From Climacteris rufus (lineage: Eukaryota > Chordata > Aves > Passeriformes > Climacteridae): 64,000 nucleotides of DNA. Shown piece by piece: positions 24,101 through 38,360 of the stretch. The DNA is taken from assembly GCA_013398175.1 (NCBI GenBank), contig VZRZ01006171.1:62001-126000 (forward strand). The letters run 5' to 3'. Under the pieces are notes generated by a model. The model did no database searches. It saw nothing but the letters and a program-made list of their open reading frames with translations, and was not told where the DNA came from. The translations under genes were made by a program, and so were the position numbers. Each line of letters begins with the position of its first letter. Within the stretch, counting starts at the first letter, position 1.

Positions 24101-25784
24101 CATAAAACTGTTACATGCTGCTGCTGTACATGGCTAAACAGCTGTTGTATTTCCCCCAGTGACAAACAGATTTCAGTGGTGCATGAGATGATTCCCTCAC
24201 ACCAGTCTGACGTCATGTGCCTGAATGACTTGAGTGCTCACAATCCTCCAAGAAAAAGCATACTTTTATAATGGTCTTCTAAGTCATGCTAATCTTGATC
24301 AACCTTCTTTGTCCTGCAGGTTGAATTCACTCCTGGATCTTGAATCACCATAGGTGTGGAGGGTCTCAGAGCAGGGGACGTGCCAAGTGCACTGGCAGGC
24401 TGTACTCACTTGGCACATGCTGTTTTGTATGCCTAAGAGGGCAATCCCCACTGAGGTAATTAGTTACTTCCTGATTGCTTAACAGACCTGTGACACCTGT
24501 GCTGGCTGCTGTCTCTCTGTAGTGAAAAAAAAGTTTAAAATCTCAGAGAGTTATTAGAGATAGAAAGCCCATAGCTGCAGTAGTGCCTGTTCTGCTTTTT
24601 CTTTCAAAAGTGTTTTTATATCTGTTTTTTTGACCAGGTCTCAGTCTGATCGTTGCAGCAGGAGAGTGCTGCTTTGATGCCCACTGGTTCCTAGTTCTAA
24701 TTATCTAGTGTGACTCCTGTGGTTTGTAAAATCTGCTGCAGTGCTCATGTCTGACCCTTGTTGTCTGGAGCCAGCTGTCACATCAGAGTCTCAGAGCTTC
24801 TGAACAGAAGGTTTTCAGGCCTTGTCCATCTTCAAAAATCTTGCCCCTGTCATAATCACTGTGGTAGTGAGGGTGTTTCAACTCCAGGGTTAAAAGCAAT
24901 AGCCTCTTGTTCCTATAGCTCAAACAGTTCAAAAACAATGTGAGCAGCAAAGGTAACCCCTGGATACACCATCTTCTTGGAGGGACCTCTGCACTGCTAG
25001 AGCAGCAGCTAACAGCAGAGGGCTGCAATGAGAGAGGGTCTCATGAAAAAAAGTGGAATATGACAAAGATCAGAAGGTGAAGTTTCTCTACCATATGCTT
25101 TGCTGTTTGACCTTCAGGGATCCTTTTGGACATGCTGTAGGATTTCGAGTTGTGTGTTTCAACTTCCAAAATCTGCACCCAGGTGTGCAAGACACAGTGG
25201 GGACAAATATTTTGTGGAGCTGCTGTAGGATGGGATAATCCGCACTTCTGTCTCATCTGCACCTGTGGATGCATTTACCTTTCATCCCACAAGGGGCTCA
25301 GTTCAGCTTGCATTGCTTGAGGGATAGGTTTCCAGCTGGCAGCTTCTGGGTCAGGCTGGCTTTGGCAGGTGGAGCAGCTCTGGGAAGGAGGTGGTTCAGT
25401 GCGGGTGTCCTGCGTCAGTCTGTCTCTGATGTCCATCAAGGTTTCGCTCAGTGCCAATTTACAGCTTCCTTCCTGCACGACTGTCAGGGGTAGCTGTCAT
25501 CATACCAGAACAGTTTTCCGACTGTCACACTGGCATCCTCTGACCCTGACATGAAACACTGGGTAAAGGCTGCAGCAGGGCGGTGGCATGTGCCTGCCTT
25601 TCCTACATGTGCTCCCAGAGTCAGCCAGCTCACATTTCATCTGAGCTCAGTCTGGAGGTGGACACATTCAGTACACGTCCTTCCTGGGGAAAGGCTGTCA
25701 TCCCTGAAACACTGTTTCCTTCAAGCTCGCTGGCTTCTAAGACGTGGCGTGGAGTGTAGAGAGCAAGTTAAAGCATTAGGAAAA
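21157..25784. other. Intergenic, no gene seen
   Basis: No coding sequence or large repeat is recognised. The stretch at about 23640-24080 is AT-rich, lacks repeat features and has many homeobox-like TAAT/ATTA cores. It could be a conserved enhancer, but that is only an impression. A 10-bp inverted repeat lies at 24380-24416. Confidence 0.6.
24380..24416. repeat. Perfect 10-bp inverted repeat
   Basis: GTGCCAAGTG (24380-24389) is reverse-complemented by CACTTGGCAC (24407-24416) across a 17-nt spacer. No wider element is apparent. Confidence 0.7.
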
Positions 25785-26360
25785 AGGGTTTAATTTCACA
25801 TATGTAGTTGGGCAAATTAACATTCTCCAAAGTGGGATGGGGAAGAGAATTGGAAGGGTAAAGTGAAAAAACTCATGGGTTGAGATAAAGACAGCTTTAT
25901 AGGGAAAGCTCACTCACACAAGCAAACTAAAACAAGGAATTTATTCATTGCTTCCCATGGGGTGGCAGGTGTTTACAGATCTCCAGGAGAGCAGGGCCGC
26001 ATCATTTGTAAGGGTGACTTGGGCAGACAAATGCCATCACTCTGAACTTCCTCCTCTTCCTTCTTCTTTCCCCGGATTTATATGCTGAGCATGACACCCT
26101 ACAGTATGGGACATCCTTTGGGTCAGTTGTGGTCAGCTGTCCCAGCTGAGTCCCCTCACAATTCCTTGAATTGTGAACCGCCAGCCTCCTCACTGGTGGG
26201 GTGGGTGAGGAGCAGCAAAGGCCTTGGCTCTGAGCAAGCACTGCTCACCAATAACAAAAGCACTCCTGTGTTATCAACCCTGTGTTCATCACAAACTCAA
26301 AACACAGCCTCCTGCCAGCTACTGTGAAGAAAATTACCTCTACCTGAGCCAAAACCAGTA
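25785..26360 (-). mobile_element. ERVL-type LTR (copy B)
   Basis: A reversed copy of the LTR seen at 8719-9273. Its plus-strand text includes AACTCATGGGTTGAGATAAAG and GCTTCCCATGGGGTGGCAGG. The TATA-region TTTATATGCTGAGCATGA lies near 26078, and the copy closes with GAAGAAAATTACCTCTACC and GAGCCAAAACCAGTA. The left end is degraded and its boundary is approximate. No target duplication was found. Confidence 0.85.
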
Positions 26361-28303
26361 CACAGACCATCCTCCTCTCTTTATTCTTAGATGCCTGCAT
26401 CAATGATGACAAAGTTTTGCACACAACGAGAAGCATTTTAGAGAGGGTACCTCACCTGATTTGAAGTGCTGTCTGACTCTGGTGCCTCTGTATGGATGTG
26501 CATTTTGTTCAAGGCAGGCTGCAAAGCTATGCCTGCTGACCTGCTCCCCACACAGCAGCTACCCCAACACAGGTAGCTGCCGGGGTCTCTGCCAAGGAGA
26601 AGGGCAGTAAGGAGCTGATGCTGTATTATCCAGGGTCTGGCATCAGGCACAAAAGGTGGCTGGTGCCCAGAGGAATATCTGAGGCATTAGACTATGGGCT
26701 GCTCAGCCAGATCTTAATTTGCTCTTTACCTCATGCCAGATAGGGAATCCCTGTGGAGAGCAGACACTGGAACCAATGTTTCCACCTGAGCCTAGTGTGT
26801 AGGGATATTAAATTGCCATTTTCAGGATGAACCCCCACCTCTGTGCAATAGTCACAGAGACCAGTGGAAATGCAGCTCCCCTCCCTCTCTTCCTCAGCTT
26901 TCCTGCTCTGTTGTCTTGGTTTTCTTCATCACCCTGTCTCCTTCTCCGTCTTCCTTAGTGTCTGCATGGCAGTGATCCATATGGCTTTAACAGAATATCA
27001 TTAACCTCCAGCACTACAGTATGCTGGTGCTTTCTTAAAAACCTGCCACTTTCTATTTTTATGCTCTCTGAAGTACAGGCATCTCAGACCAAGCTGAGGG
27101 GCTGACCTGCTGCTGTGTACTGATCTTGGCTGCTGTATCCCTGCACACGTTTTATTCTGCTGGTGCTTCAGAGATGGCTTGGACTCCAGGTTGTGTCTCT
27201 TCAGACTGTGAGCCCCTTATGCATTTGTACAGTACCACACATAAAAGGGTAGAAGTAAACTTGCATTTTCATTTTTCAGATATGCATATGCAAATGAGGA
27301 TGCCAGGAAATTTGAAGAAGATAATGGGGCTTTGCTCTGTTTCTGTATTTCAAATTCCCCTCTTGCCCCATTCTCCTCTATTTTTTCTCCTGCTTTCACA
27401 AGTGCTGCAAGAAATGAGCTAACTTGCCTTTACAACACAATGAATATGATGTGGCATGGCACAAGTGTGCTTGAGCTCTCCTCCCACCACATCATAACTT
27501 CAACTTGTTCACATGATTTTTTAAGGAAGACTGTGATAATAGTTTGTATCATATAAAAAATAAGGACTCTCCATTTTTGTCTCGCTCAATCTAGGTTGTA
27601 TTTTCCTTAATTAATGGCTGGATAAGCAAGTATTCACTGTATTTCATATGGTTGCTTTCTGATCAATGATTATGTTATCTTTTTATGTAGTACTATGCCA
27701 CATACATTTGGATGGAGGAAATGTAGATTTTTACATTGCAGGCTGATTGCAAATCTTTTCAGCATTTAGCAGCCATTGTGCTGGCAGCTAGTTTAATCAT
27801 GTGTCCATGGTAAGGGAAAGCACATGTGATTATATCTGTAAACTGCCTTTTGTGAATGTCAAGATAAGTTATTTTACCTCAGAATTAAAAAAAAAGTCCT
27901 AACACAGTGGAATCCATACAAACTCCAGGAATGCTAAAATTAAATGAATTAAATAAAAAATCAAATCTTTAAACCTTCCCAAATCACCAGGTTTCATCTT
28001 GAAAGACTTCTCAAATGTCTAAAGCTCAAAGGATGGAGATCATACTGGTGTGACTGAAAACCTTTGGGGGTTTTGCAGCAGTTTCTAACTTCCAAACTCT
28101 GAAGCAGAGGAACATAAGACATCGTACCATATTTGGACATTTTATATATTCTGTAGTGAAAGTTGCTTACATAACTTAAACGTGCAGTTCATGCCTTGCA
28201 GCATCAGCCTGACTCTGAGAACTTGCCACTGTTACAGAACATGCTGGCTCCTAAAACAAGGCTGTTCCATATTGGGTGTTGAGATGTCTAAAGGATATTT
28301 AAT

Positions 28304-28395
28304 TAAAAAACCAACAAAAAAACCCAAAAAAAACCACCCACAAAACCAAACCAAACCAACCAAACAAACAAAAAACTAACCAAAAAACAACCTGA
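28304..28395. repeat. CAAA/ACC-rich simple sequence
   Basis: A run of A-rich units punctuated by CC and CCC, including CCAAACCAAACCAACCAAACAAAC-like steps. Low-complexity DNA similar in style to that at 2167-2270. Confidence 0.8.
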
Positions 28396-30245
28396 ATGGG
28401 CAGGCATCTCCTTACCTGGAAATACTCTGTGTTTAGAGAGAGCTGCAATTTGAGTGGGACCTCATAATTTATTGCAATTTATTTCTTTCATGACCTAGTC
28501 ATTTATAGGTAGATACAAAAAGGGTTTATTTTCTTCTCTTTCTCTAGCTGCAACATAATGAAGTGGTGTACAACAAAAGGAGCACTTCCACTGCATACAA
28601 GGAGTGGAGGAGGAAGCATCAGAAGCCTTTCTGTGTGCAGGGCTCAGCTGTCATGGAAGCAAGACCTTTGTTAGTCTCTCTCTTACAGTCTCTACTCAAC
28701 CTGGGGCATCCTCTTTATAAGAAGCTGCTGTTACAGTAGGATATCACTTCAATCCCTCTTCACAAGTTTTGGTTGTTTTTTTTTTTTCAAGCCATAAGGA
28801 CAGATACATTTGGGATGACTGGCTAAATGTTCTAGCAAAACCATTGTGCCCTTTGTGTTTCTGTACAAATCTTCAGGTAAATTTTCCAGTGCAGGATTCT
28901 GCTATTGCTTTGGGGTCTTACTCCAGTTCCTGCAGTCCCTGGGTTGGAATGCTTTTTCTGAGTTCATCCCACCAGGGAATGCATGGGTTGTCTCAGTAGT
29001 GTTCACACCTGCCATGCATCCTTTATTCCAAGGTCCTCTGTTTCTATACTCAGGGCTGTGTACAATGAACACAATGTAATGAAGGACCAGAGACTGCCCA
29101 CGATCACAAAGCAATGCCTCTGTAAGTTCTGAAATGCCTACCAGAGCATATCACAGAGATCCTTGTAAGTACTGTCCTGCTAGCATCTCTCATCTCCAGC
29201 AGAATGGAGTCACTGCTGGTTTTCTTGCTCTTCTTTTAAGGCATTAGGTCCAGTCATTGTGTGGACAGGCTGGAAGACAGGCTGGAAGATGAGATGTTGT
29301 GACCCAAGAGGACAACATGCATTAAATCCTTGGAAGGTGAAAAGTTCTATATGTATGGTTTTATCTATTAGTGAGTGTAGAAGGTTTTCACCGCTGTCCT
29401 TGCCTATCTGTGAAAGCACATGATTTAATCTCTTCCCATTGCCAGGATTGTTGGTCTTGCTTTTTCCTGCTCACTTTCCTGCTTTTGTACATGGCTGCTG
29501 CTCCTCGATGCAGCTTGTATCTGCTTTATACAACCTCTGCTGTGTTACAGTTCAAAACTGCCTTCAGTCATGAGCAGAGCCAAAAGCAAGGCACATCCTG
29601 GCCACAGAGCAATGTTGCCTCATGGACCATCTTGAAATAACTACCTTAGTTTCTCACTTTGCTTAACAGCTTCTGTTTCAGGCCCTTTTGACCCAGTTTT
29701 CACAGAGCTTGAGAACTCATTGCCAGTTTTACTTGTTGTTTGCAATATGGCTCAGTGTGTTCAGTGATTTCCACCTGACCTTTCCAGTTTAACTTGCTTC
29801 TTTGCCATCAGCCAACCAAAGGGCAGGCTTTGAGTATGTTTAAGGCAGCATGTTGCTAATGTGGGCACTATTTGCCCAGTGGATGTGCATCCCTGCAGAA
29901 GCATGAGGAATGACAAGAGGAAGTACAGCTTGCTGGTAGAAGGCAGCTGATTTCAGAGTTTCAAGGCTTTGCATAGGAGAGCCTGTGCCAGGGAATATTA
30001 AATATTATTCCACGTCCAGAAATAAAACTCTGCAGATAATGCTGAATTTCTCTGTATCTTCCCTTCCAGTTTTTACCCAGAGAACTCCTCAAGAGCAGTA
30101 TGCAATTTTGCAAATATTCAGTCCCTTTGGTAAGTGACTGCATGCTTTACATACCTTGTCTTTTTGATTATGATGCTGGCTTAAACTGTATATATTCTTT
30201 TATGTTCAGGAGACTGAGTTTCTGTTGTTTTGTTTAGACAATAAT

Positions 30246-30305
30246 AATTAATTTTATTTTAAAATAATTAATAATAATTAATATTATTTTAAAATAAAAT
30301 TAATT
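30246..30305. repeat. AT-only palindrome with 23-bp arms
   Basis: The left arm at 30246-30268 is the exact reverse complement of the right arm at 30283-30305, with a 14-nt loop of TAATAATAATTAAT. Outside the arms, AATAAT steps extend the symmetry with a 2-nt offset. Every base is A or T. Such DNA can extrude as a cruciform and is replication-fragile. Confidence 0.9.
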
Positions 30306-33300
30306 TTATTATTTTCCCCTTAGAACATGTTTATTTTAAAAACTAAAATAGCACACTAGACTGTGAGAACTGGATGGCTTAAAGGAGCAGTTGTGGAAGC
30401 TAAACCTTTACTTTCCAAGTTGCTGACTCAATTCCCATTCACGTTAGTGAGCAATGTTGCCATCTGACAGCTGCCTGCAGCTCACATCAAGATGAGGTGG
30501 TTAAGACCAGTCCTTAAGATTGAAGGGAAATGAAAGGAAAGGAAAAAAATAAGAAAAATCCTCCAATCTGTACTACAATTTGGGACCCTGTGGGCACCTT
30601 TGGCCAAGTGCCAAGAACAGAGATGGGAGATGCACACACAGCATCTGCTTCGAAAAACTCCTTATCTCAGTGAGTAAACTCAGCCTGTCCTTCACAGGTC
30701 AGGATGTGACTCATGCTCCAAAGTGCTTTGAAGCAGGGGTGACCTGACTAGCCAAATGGTAATTTGGAAATGTGTTGGGTACTGGGGTGTTTTCTGTTAG
30801 CTGAGAGATGTTTAACTGGTGGATCAATTTTCTTTAGAAAAAACATCATGTTTAACGAAGTTGGTAATTTCTGCAAAATTATGTGCAAATACCTTGGAAC
30901 TCCTGAAAGTCCTTACATCTTCCACGTGTAGCATCCTGCAAGGCTTTGCAGGAATAAGGAAGCAAATATAACCTCTTAGATCAATCAGCTTCCACATTTG
31001 CAGTGGAACTGTAAGGTTTGGAGATAGATACAGTGCCATTAAAAGACCATGTGTGTTACCTTCAGAGCTTGCCTGTCATCAGAATATTGCCAATTTCATA
31101 CTTTGATTTCAAGTTACTAAAAAGCTGCATATGCCTGCTAAGAGATAATAAAATTGGAATGACTGCACTCAACACCACAGGGAAAATATTCAGCAATGCC
31201 TGAATTCCAGGAATCAGAAACTCCTCTCTGAAAATGTCTTTTCAATCAATGGTAATTACAGCTGTCCACTGATAACCTCAGGGCCAGGATGAGACATTAT
31301 ATTAATGCCATCAGGTGTGCTGGGCTTCACAGCCAGACTGATTTAATGAGTTGCCTCAATAGGTGTTATAATGGATGTGAGTTAATCTCTTCACTTCGTG
31401 ACTGGATCTCTTTGTTAGAAATCAAGTTGCCTGGTCTGGCAGACAGTTCCAGGCAGCCTGGAACATCAGCTCAGCAAGCAAGGCTGAACCATCCAAAAGC
31501 ATCTTTTCTAAAGGCAGAAGTGTGGTTCTATCTGCTGTTTAAATACTGTTTTATTAATTCTTTAATTCCCGAGGATATTAGGGGATGCTGTCCAGTGTTC
31601 AGAACAAACAAAATAAACTTTTTACAGTATTGATCTTCTCTGGGTGAAAAAACAGAGCAGAAAACCCTACCTCATATGAAGTTTGCCTATTTCCTCACTC
31701 CTGTGTCTGCAAACATTTTATTTAGATACAGAATTCACATGCCAGCTGTCCCTTGTAAATGGTTAGTGGAAAATGCAGTTTACCCCTAGATAAGCACTCC
31801 TGATATTTCCTTCTTATGCTAGCTCTGTCCTGGGACAGGAAAAGCCAACATGGCACTTCCGGTGTGCACTGGAGGATTTGGGAGTGGAGGGATCCAGAGT
31901 CAGTGTTGGAAAAGAGAGGTGTGAGATGAGACTTGAAAGCTATCAATACGCCTTTTTGTTCAACTTACAGTCCTACTGTAGCATCAGCAGACCCTGATGA
32001 AAGGGGGAAAAAAGCAAGGGTGTTGATTTTTGCACTCTCAGTTAAGACATGAAAATGGAACATATTTTATAAAATATACCCATGTAGGTACTTGAAGTGT
32101 GTTGGATATGTTGGGCTTTGTTAATGGTAAAAATATCCTCTTGATTCTTTTTTACTTTTATTCTCATTATAAAGTAATTGGGAACTTTAACATGGAAGCT
32201 CACTTGTTAATTTTGAAGCATTTAGACAATTTTGTTGCAAGTTGTTATTTTCAAGTAGGAGAATATAAAATATGTGACTGATGCATAGCTCTTAGGGTGA
32301 GGCACCACAAACAAGTCAAGAAGGCCAATTTGAGAGCTAAGTTCCTGGTTATATTTCATATGCCAAATGTTTTTCTGAAAACCAAAAGATTTCATATACA
32401 TGAATGGTAAAAATGTCTGCACTCTCACTCCATGTACAGGCTAAATTTCATGTTGTTCTCTTCCTCTCACACATTCCGTTTAACAAAAGTAATGGTTTAA
32501 GGTTAATTAGTTTCACACATTTTAGAAGCCATGGAAAGATGAAGAGCAGCGAACAGATGAGATACTCAGGAGAACCTCACTGGCTTTCAGGTTGCATCAT
32601 CCCTGTGACATCTCTCTATATGTTCCTTACAAAAAATCCATTAATTCAGGTAACTTTTTTGATAAAAGCTTTTGTTTCAGAAGACAAAACCTTCACTCTG
32701 AGCCTGTGCAAGGAGAAGTCTGTTGTTTGCCTGTCACAAACAGCTTTCATATATTCAAGGCTGGGTCCTTTCAGAGACAAAAAGTACAGATAATGTCCCA
32801 AATTCAGGCAGCAGTTACATATATTTTGCCACCACTGCTTAAGCTGAAATCACTGATGGATTTTGTAGTTAGTGTTGCTCTGATATAGCAAACCCCCTTA
32901 AAGCTCTTACCCTTAGATGTCTGTACTCTCATGCAGGTAATAACTGCACTGGTGATTTATGCCTGATTCACATTTTTAAGGCACTCAGAAGAAATGTGAG
33001 AAGAAAGCACTGATTCATTGGGCCAGATTCAGCTGGCCCATGGGTGAAAACCAAGACATCAGATCTTTCAGTAAAAAATAGATAGCCTAGGATGTGGTGG
33101 AAAACGTAGTTGGCCAATTTAAGCTAGACAACTAGTTCTTGGATGGTTGTTAAGACATGATGTCTGTCTAGGTTCTCAAATGTTGGCCTAATCAGTTTCA
33201 TACCAAAGTAATTCAATTTATCCATGCAGGCATGAGAGGACAATGAAGTCCTTAAATAATTACAGATTTGTAAATATCTCCTGGCTTTTAATAGTGTGTT

Positions 33301-36300
33301 AGTTCTTTATGCTGCTTGAATGTTTCATTCAAGGCTCTTAACAGCATTAAAATACAACTTCTACACTGTAGAGTAAGAGTCTGTTGCCTCTGTCTTTCTT
33401 ATTTGCACTTTAAAACTTTTACTTTACTATTTTCTATGGAACATTGTGTGAACTTAGCAAAGACCTGACTTCAATTTGAGCTTTTAATTGTAAATTTGTG
33501 GCATGTTGTGCTTAAACTTATTATAAATGTCACAAAGGAAGAAACAGGCTTTTTCTACTTTTGTTTTTCAAAGGCATGACTTTGTGTCTGCTGAACTGAT
33601 TGTGTCAGGAAAGCAAGTCAAACTTTAGCTGGTGTGTATGGCCTCATTTTCTCAGGGACAAGTGGTTTCAAAAGTCTCTACTTTGCACTTTGTCCCCTGG
33701 CAGGGATGGGGGCTGTGCCTGATTTAATTGTGACAGTTCTCTACATTCACATGCATACCATCAATCCTTTCTTTTTTTCAATTGGGCTTTTCACACAAGA
33801 TAGAAGGCTAAAAAGCATTTCTTTTAGTGAAAAATGTGATTGTGAAAACGTAAATTATCAGCAGGCTGCAGGCACAGCTTGCTGTCTTCTAAAACTAATA
33901 GTAACTCAGTTCTATGTCAAAATTGACATTGCCCATTTAATTCAGCACTGAATTTTTACCCAGTTTTCTAAAGCATCACTTACAGTTTCATTATCTGACC
34001 TAAATAGCAAAAAAACACATAAGTGAGTTATGCTTGACCCTAAGGATGCAATAAAATAACATACACTTATTAATAAGACTCCTACTCAGCTATTTTTACA
34101 ATTGCTTCTAAAGCTAGAAGTATGTGCTCTTCAAATGAGCTCTTTTCCCAGAAGCCATTTAGAATTGTGGCTGAGAAACATAAATTGGCCAACAACAGAC
34201 TGAAGCATGAGCGAAGTAGTTTTGAGATGTAGTTATGTTTCTTTCTTCCTCATGGGTAAAGGTTTCCCAATTAAGAAAAATTGACAGTGGTATTGACTTA
34301 CTCACAGACTATCTGTGGGTGAATCTTGCACAGAAAACACAACCATGAGTTTGTTCTAGTCTATCAAAATCTGTCTTAAGAAATTGCGTTTTTCTGAGCT
34401 TTTATTGTTTCAAGAAATTGGAAAACTATTACCCATTCAAATGTAAAGTTAGTGATTTGAGATAAAACCACTTTATAAATAATATTAAATTACATATTTG
34501 TATACAGACTTTATCCTAATACATATTAATAGATCCCATTATGTCTGGAATAGTAATGAAATAGTTGTTTCTGAATTTGTAGGTCTGTGCTACTATTTAT
34601 TATAAAACATTTCTTTTAATCCAAAACCAAAATTCCCTGTGCAGTGTGGTTTGTTGTTATTTTTTGGTTTTGCATTGTTTTTTTTTCACTGAAAAGTCAA
34701 AATTAATGAACCATTCAGAAAGAAACAATCTCTGTGAGGAAAAATGCAAATCAATCATCTATGAGTGGCTGATGTCCCCAGTTGTGCTGGGCAGAGTAAG
34801 GACGATGGAAAAATACCCCTCTCTTCTGACCCGCTTCATCTGGAGAAGGGCAGTTTGCCATTTTCTGCCCAGTAGAGCTGTCTTCCTTCCCATCCTACCC
34901 CTCAAATCCGGGCTGTCCATCTTGCTCAGATTTTTAAATATCATTGTTTTTCAATCTGGGACAGTGCACTGTGACAGCACAGGTTTTATTTTCTGTTAAT
35001 CTCTACATGCCTCCACTGTTATCCATTTGTAGCCCACAATTCCCATCACAGCCGTGGCTGTGTTTCAGTTCTGTGTTTTAGTATAGTTTCAGAAGTCTTT
35101 AATAAAAATTATGTGTTAGCTGTTTTTTTAAAGGCTCTTTAAAACCCTCTCTGGCTTGGCAGATGCTCTGTCATCACAGGAGGACTGTGGTTAGTTGCTA
35201 GCTCTCACCTTGCTTGTGAGCACAGACAACTGTCTTACCAGCTCATCTCCTCAGCTTCTCCTCAGGGAAACAGCCACAACAGTATTTCTCCTCACTTGTT
35301 CTTTTTGAAGCAGTTCTCTATAAGACTGTAAACTCCATGGGGTGTATGCTATCTTTTGCAGCCCCACAAAAATTTGGCTATCTCATGTTCTATTGACACA
35401 TGGCTCTAACAACAGTTCTGACAGACCTCCTTGAAGCCTGAGATTCCTTTGGATCAAGCCAAATGAACTGCAGTTATTTGAGGAGGAGTTTATTGCTGAC
35501 ACCTTTTTAAGTAGACCAAATCCCTCCATTCTTTGCTGAGGCAAAACCCTTCCAGTTTTCTGCAATAAATAAGGTCTGAAGGCTGTGGCTGGATGTTGCA
35601 TTGCCTGAAGCCAGGCATATTACCTTAACTGACTAGCTTTTGAATTGGTATATTTTGAATAGATAACTCCTAAGACATGTCATCTTTCAGCCCAGAAATG
35701 GAAACAAGCGCTGAAATGTTAACATTGCCTAGTTTAGTTCTCTTGAGGTGAAACACCCAAACAGCTTCTCTCTGTGGAGAAGAGAGCATTACTAAGGCAG
35801 GGGTTGTTGATTTGAAGTCATGGACTTTCTTTTAGTCAGTGATGACCAAATACATTCAGCTGAAAATTTCACACAAAATGTAGTCCACAAGCCTTTTGAA
35901 TGCAAATAATGTAAACATTCAGTTGGAAGCAGGTTAGCTCCACAGAGAGATCAGCTGAACTCTACATGCTCTCAAGACCTTGGCATCCACTTCTGTGTGC
36001 CATACTGCACATTAGAGTATGAGCCCTTCTTGGAGAGATTCAGTACTTGGGTAAATCTCATCCCTGTAGCCTGATTCTGCAAAGAGGGTATGGTATGCGA
36101 ATTTAAGATTTAGAAGGTATCACATTGTGATACATAAATACTGATTAATAAACAGCAACCCTGCAAGGATTTTAGTTTGGCGCTTGTTTGTAACTAAAAC
36201 AGAATTAATTGGTGAAAGTACAGCACATGCTTTTGTATGCGAATAGTCCCCTTGAAATCACTGGGAATATCTATCACAGTTGTAGGAAGCTTCATGTCTG

Positions 36301-38288
36301 TCACTAATCTGAAGCGTACTGCAAATGTTTACACAGAGCATGATTTTTAAAATTGCATGCTTTTATTTACTTTGATAGGATTATTTGCACCAAATCAGGT
36401 GAGTAATTTGTATGGATCTGGGATTTAATATCCTAAAGAAAGTCTCCTTTTCAATTCCTACCCCTTTTCCTGTGCTATGAATTTCTCCTTCTTGCATTAG
36501 GCACTTCTACCTGCTGCAAAATATATTCTCCACCCACAGTTACATCTGAGAAATGAAAACAGAGAACACAGAATGTGTTTTCCTGTGTTTGAGAGCCTTT
36601 GTAGCAATGTGGAGTGACAGCAGTATGACTGCAGCTGTTGAAAAAAGAGAAGATATTATTAACAAGCTGCATAGCCAGCAAATTGTTCCACTAGTTCAGG
36701 TTTAATTTTTTTTCCCTTTGGGGCTCTAATGCTGACATTGAGCTTTTGGTTCACGATACAAACCAATATATAATCTTAATTACAGTTCATCAATTTAGTA
36801 ATTTTGATTACTTTGCTACTTGAATCAGCACAAGCATGGAGTCAAAATATAATTTGGAATGGAGGACTAGGAAAACAACTCTACCAAACAATAGTTTGCT
36901 GAGTAAAAATATGTTGTCCTATTGACTGTAATCAGTAACACACAAAGTGTGAAAGAAGTAAATGCTGTCTTTATCTGCTCGCCATGTTGTGCTCTTAGCT
37001 GCTGCAATTATTTCAAAACGAGTGGAAGAAAATTCCTTCTCCTCTTCCTCAGAGTACCTGTTGTCCTTCTGTTCTTTACTGTGATGTGTGCCATGGAGGA
37101 AGGAACTAAATGAACTTACCGCTTATGTTTTTCCATCTCACCAAGTCCAGAAATCACTTTCAGAGCAATCCTGAATAGCCACAAAACTGTACCCAGTTAA
37201 AAGATTATTATGACATGATTATTCTTAGAAATCAGTGCAGCAACAACCTGCCAAATGAACCATTAAAAGCAAGCCAGACTCACTGAACCATAGTAAAATT
37301 GATTAACAGCTGCTTGGGGCAACATATGGTCTTTGAAGGTCTTTATCTTTTTAACCATTTGTCTCTTCCAGTGTCTGTGGCAGAGCCTTCCACCTCTCTT
37401 ACCATTTAATTTGAATGTAAAAAACTTTGAATGTTCAAGAACTGCACCTTTCTCTTAGTGACAAGCTCATTTAGTGGTGTGTCACTGTTCCATTGGACTA
37501 TCTACTGACATGCAGAAAATTGAATTAAAGGGAAGAAAACACAATTAACTATTAAGGAAAATGGTGTGTTTTTTCTGCTTTGGGTACTTCACTTGAGTCT
37601 TTTTGGCTGTTGCTTTCTCCCATGAACTCTGAGCACCTCTTCTGTGCTTGTTGTTTTTGTGGTTGTTGTTTTTGAGGCTGAAGTTTCAGAGATGCTAAAC
37701 AATTTTTTCTTCAGATGACCAAAAAGGGAGGTCAAAGCCCGATTCCAGTAAACGGAGTTTCTGCAATTAGAGCTCACTGTGCAAAATCTGAGCAGCAACT
37801 CTCCTGTGCCTTGGAGCATGTGCCAACACTGATGTTTAGCTTCTGCAAAGGTTTGGTGCACTTCTGCTTCTTGGTTGCTTGTGTTCATGTGTTAATTCAG
37901 CTCTGTCGAGCCTCTGTTGGTGAGTCGAGGTTCTAAGTATTGACTTCTGTTCAGGAACACAGAATCATTTGAACTGGTCACAGCACGAGATGAGGGATGG
38001 AAGACGGCGGCAGCAAACAGTAGAGGAGATCAGAAGTGACAATGCATCCAGAAAACTTCCAGTCTGTGTTTGCAGATAGGGAAATGAAACCCATCTGCCC
38101 AAACTCTTACAAGACATCTGGCAGCACAAGTCAGAAAAACCAGTTCCAGGTCTGTTCAGTGTTTCTAACAACAAATGACTTGCAATGTCCTTGAACAGGG
38201 TCTCCTGCCATATCTACCCCTGACGTGTCCTTTGGGCTCAGTGTTGAATCTTGCTTTCCTGTGTGTCTCTCTCTCACCTTTTTCTGTC

Positions 38289-38360
38289 TCTGTCTCATAC
38301 CATGAATACGTTTTTTTACTGTCTCACACCATGAATACATCTTTTTTACTGTCTCACCAC
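38289..38360. repeat. Short tandem repeat, about 30-bp unit
   Basis: The unit ACTGTCTCACACCATGAATA plus CATCTTTTTT occurs about 2.4 times: a slightly diverged copy at 38289-38317, a full copy at 38318-38347, and a partial copy to 38360. Confidence 0.85.
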
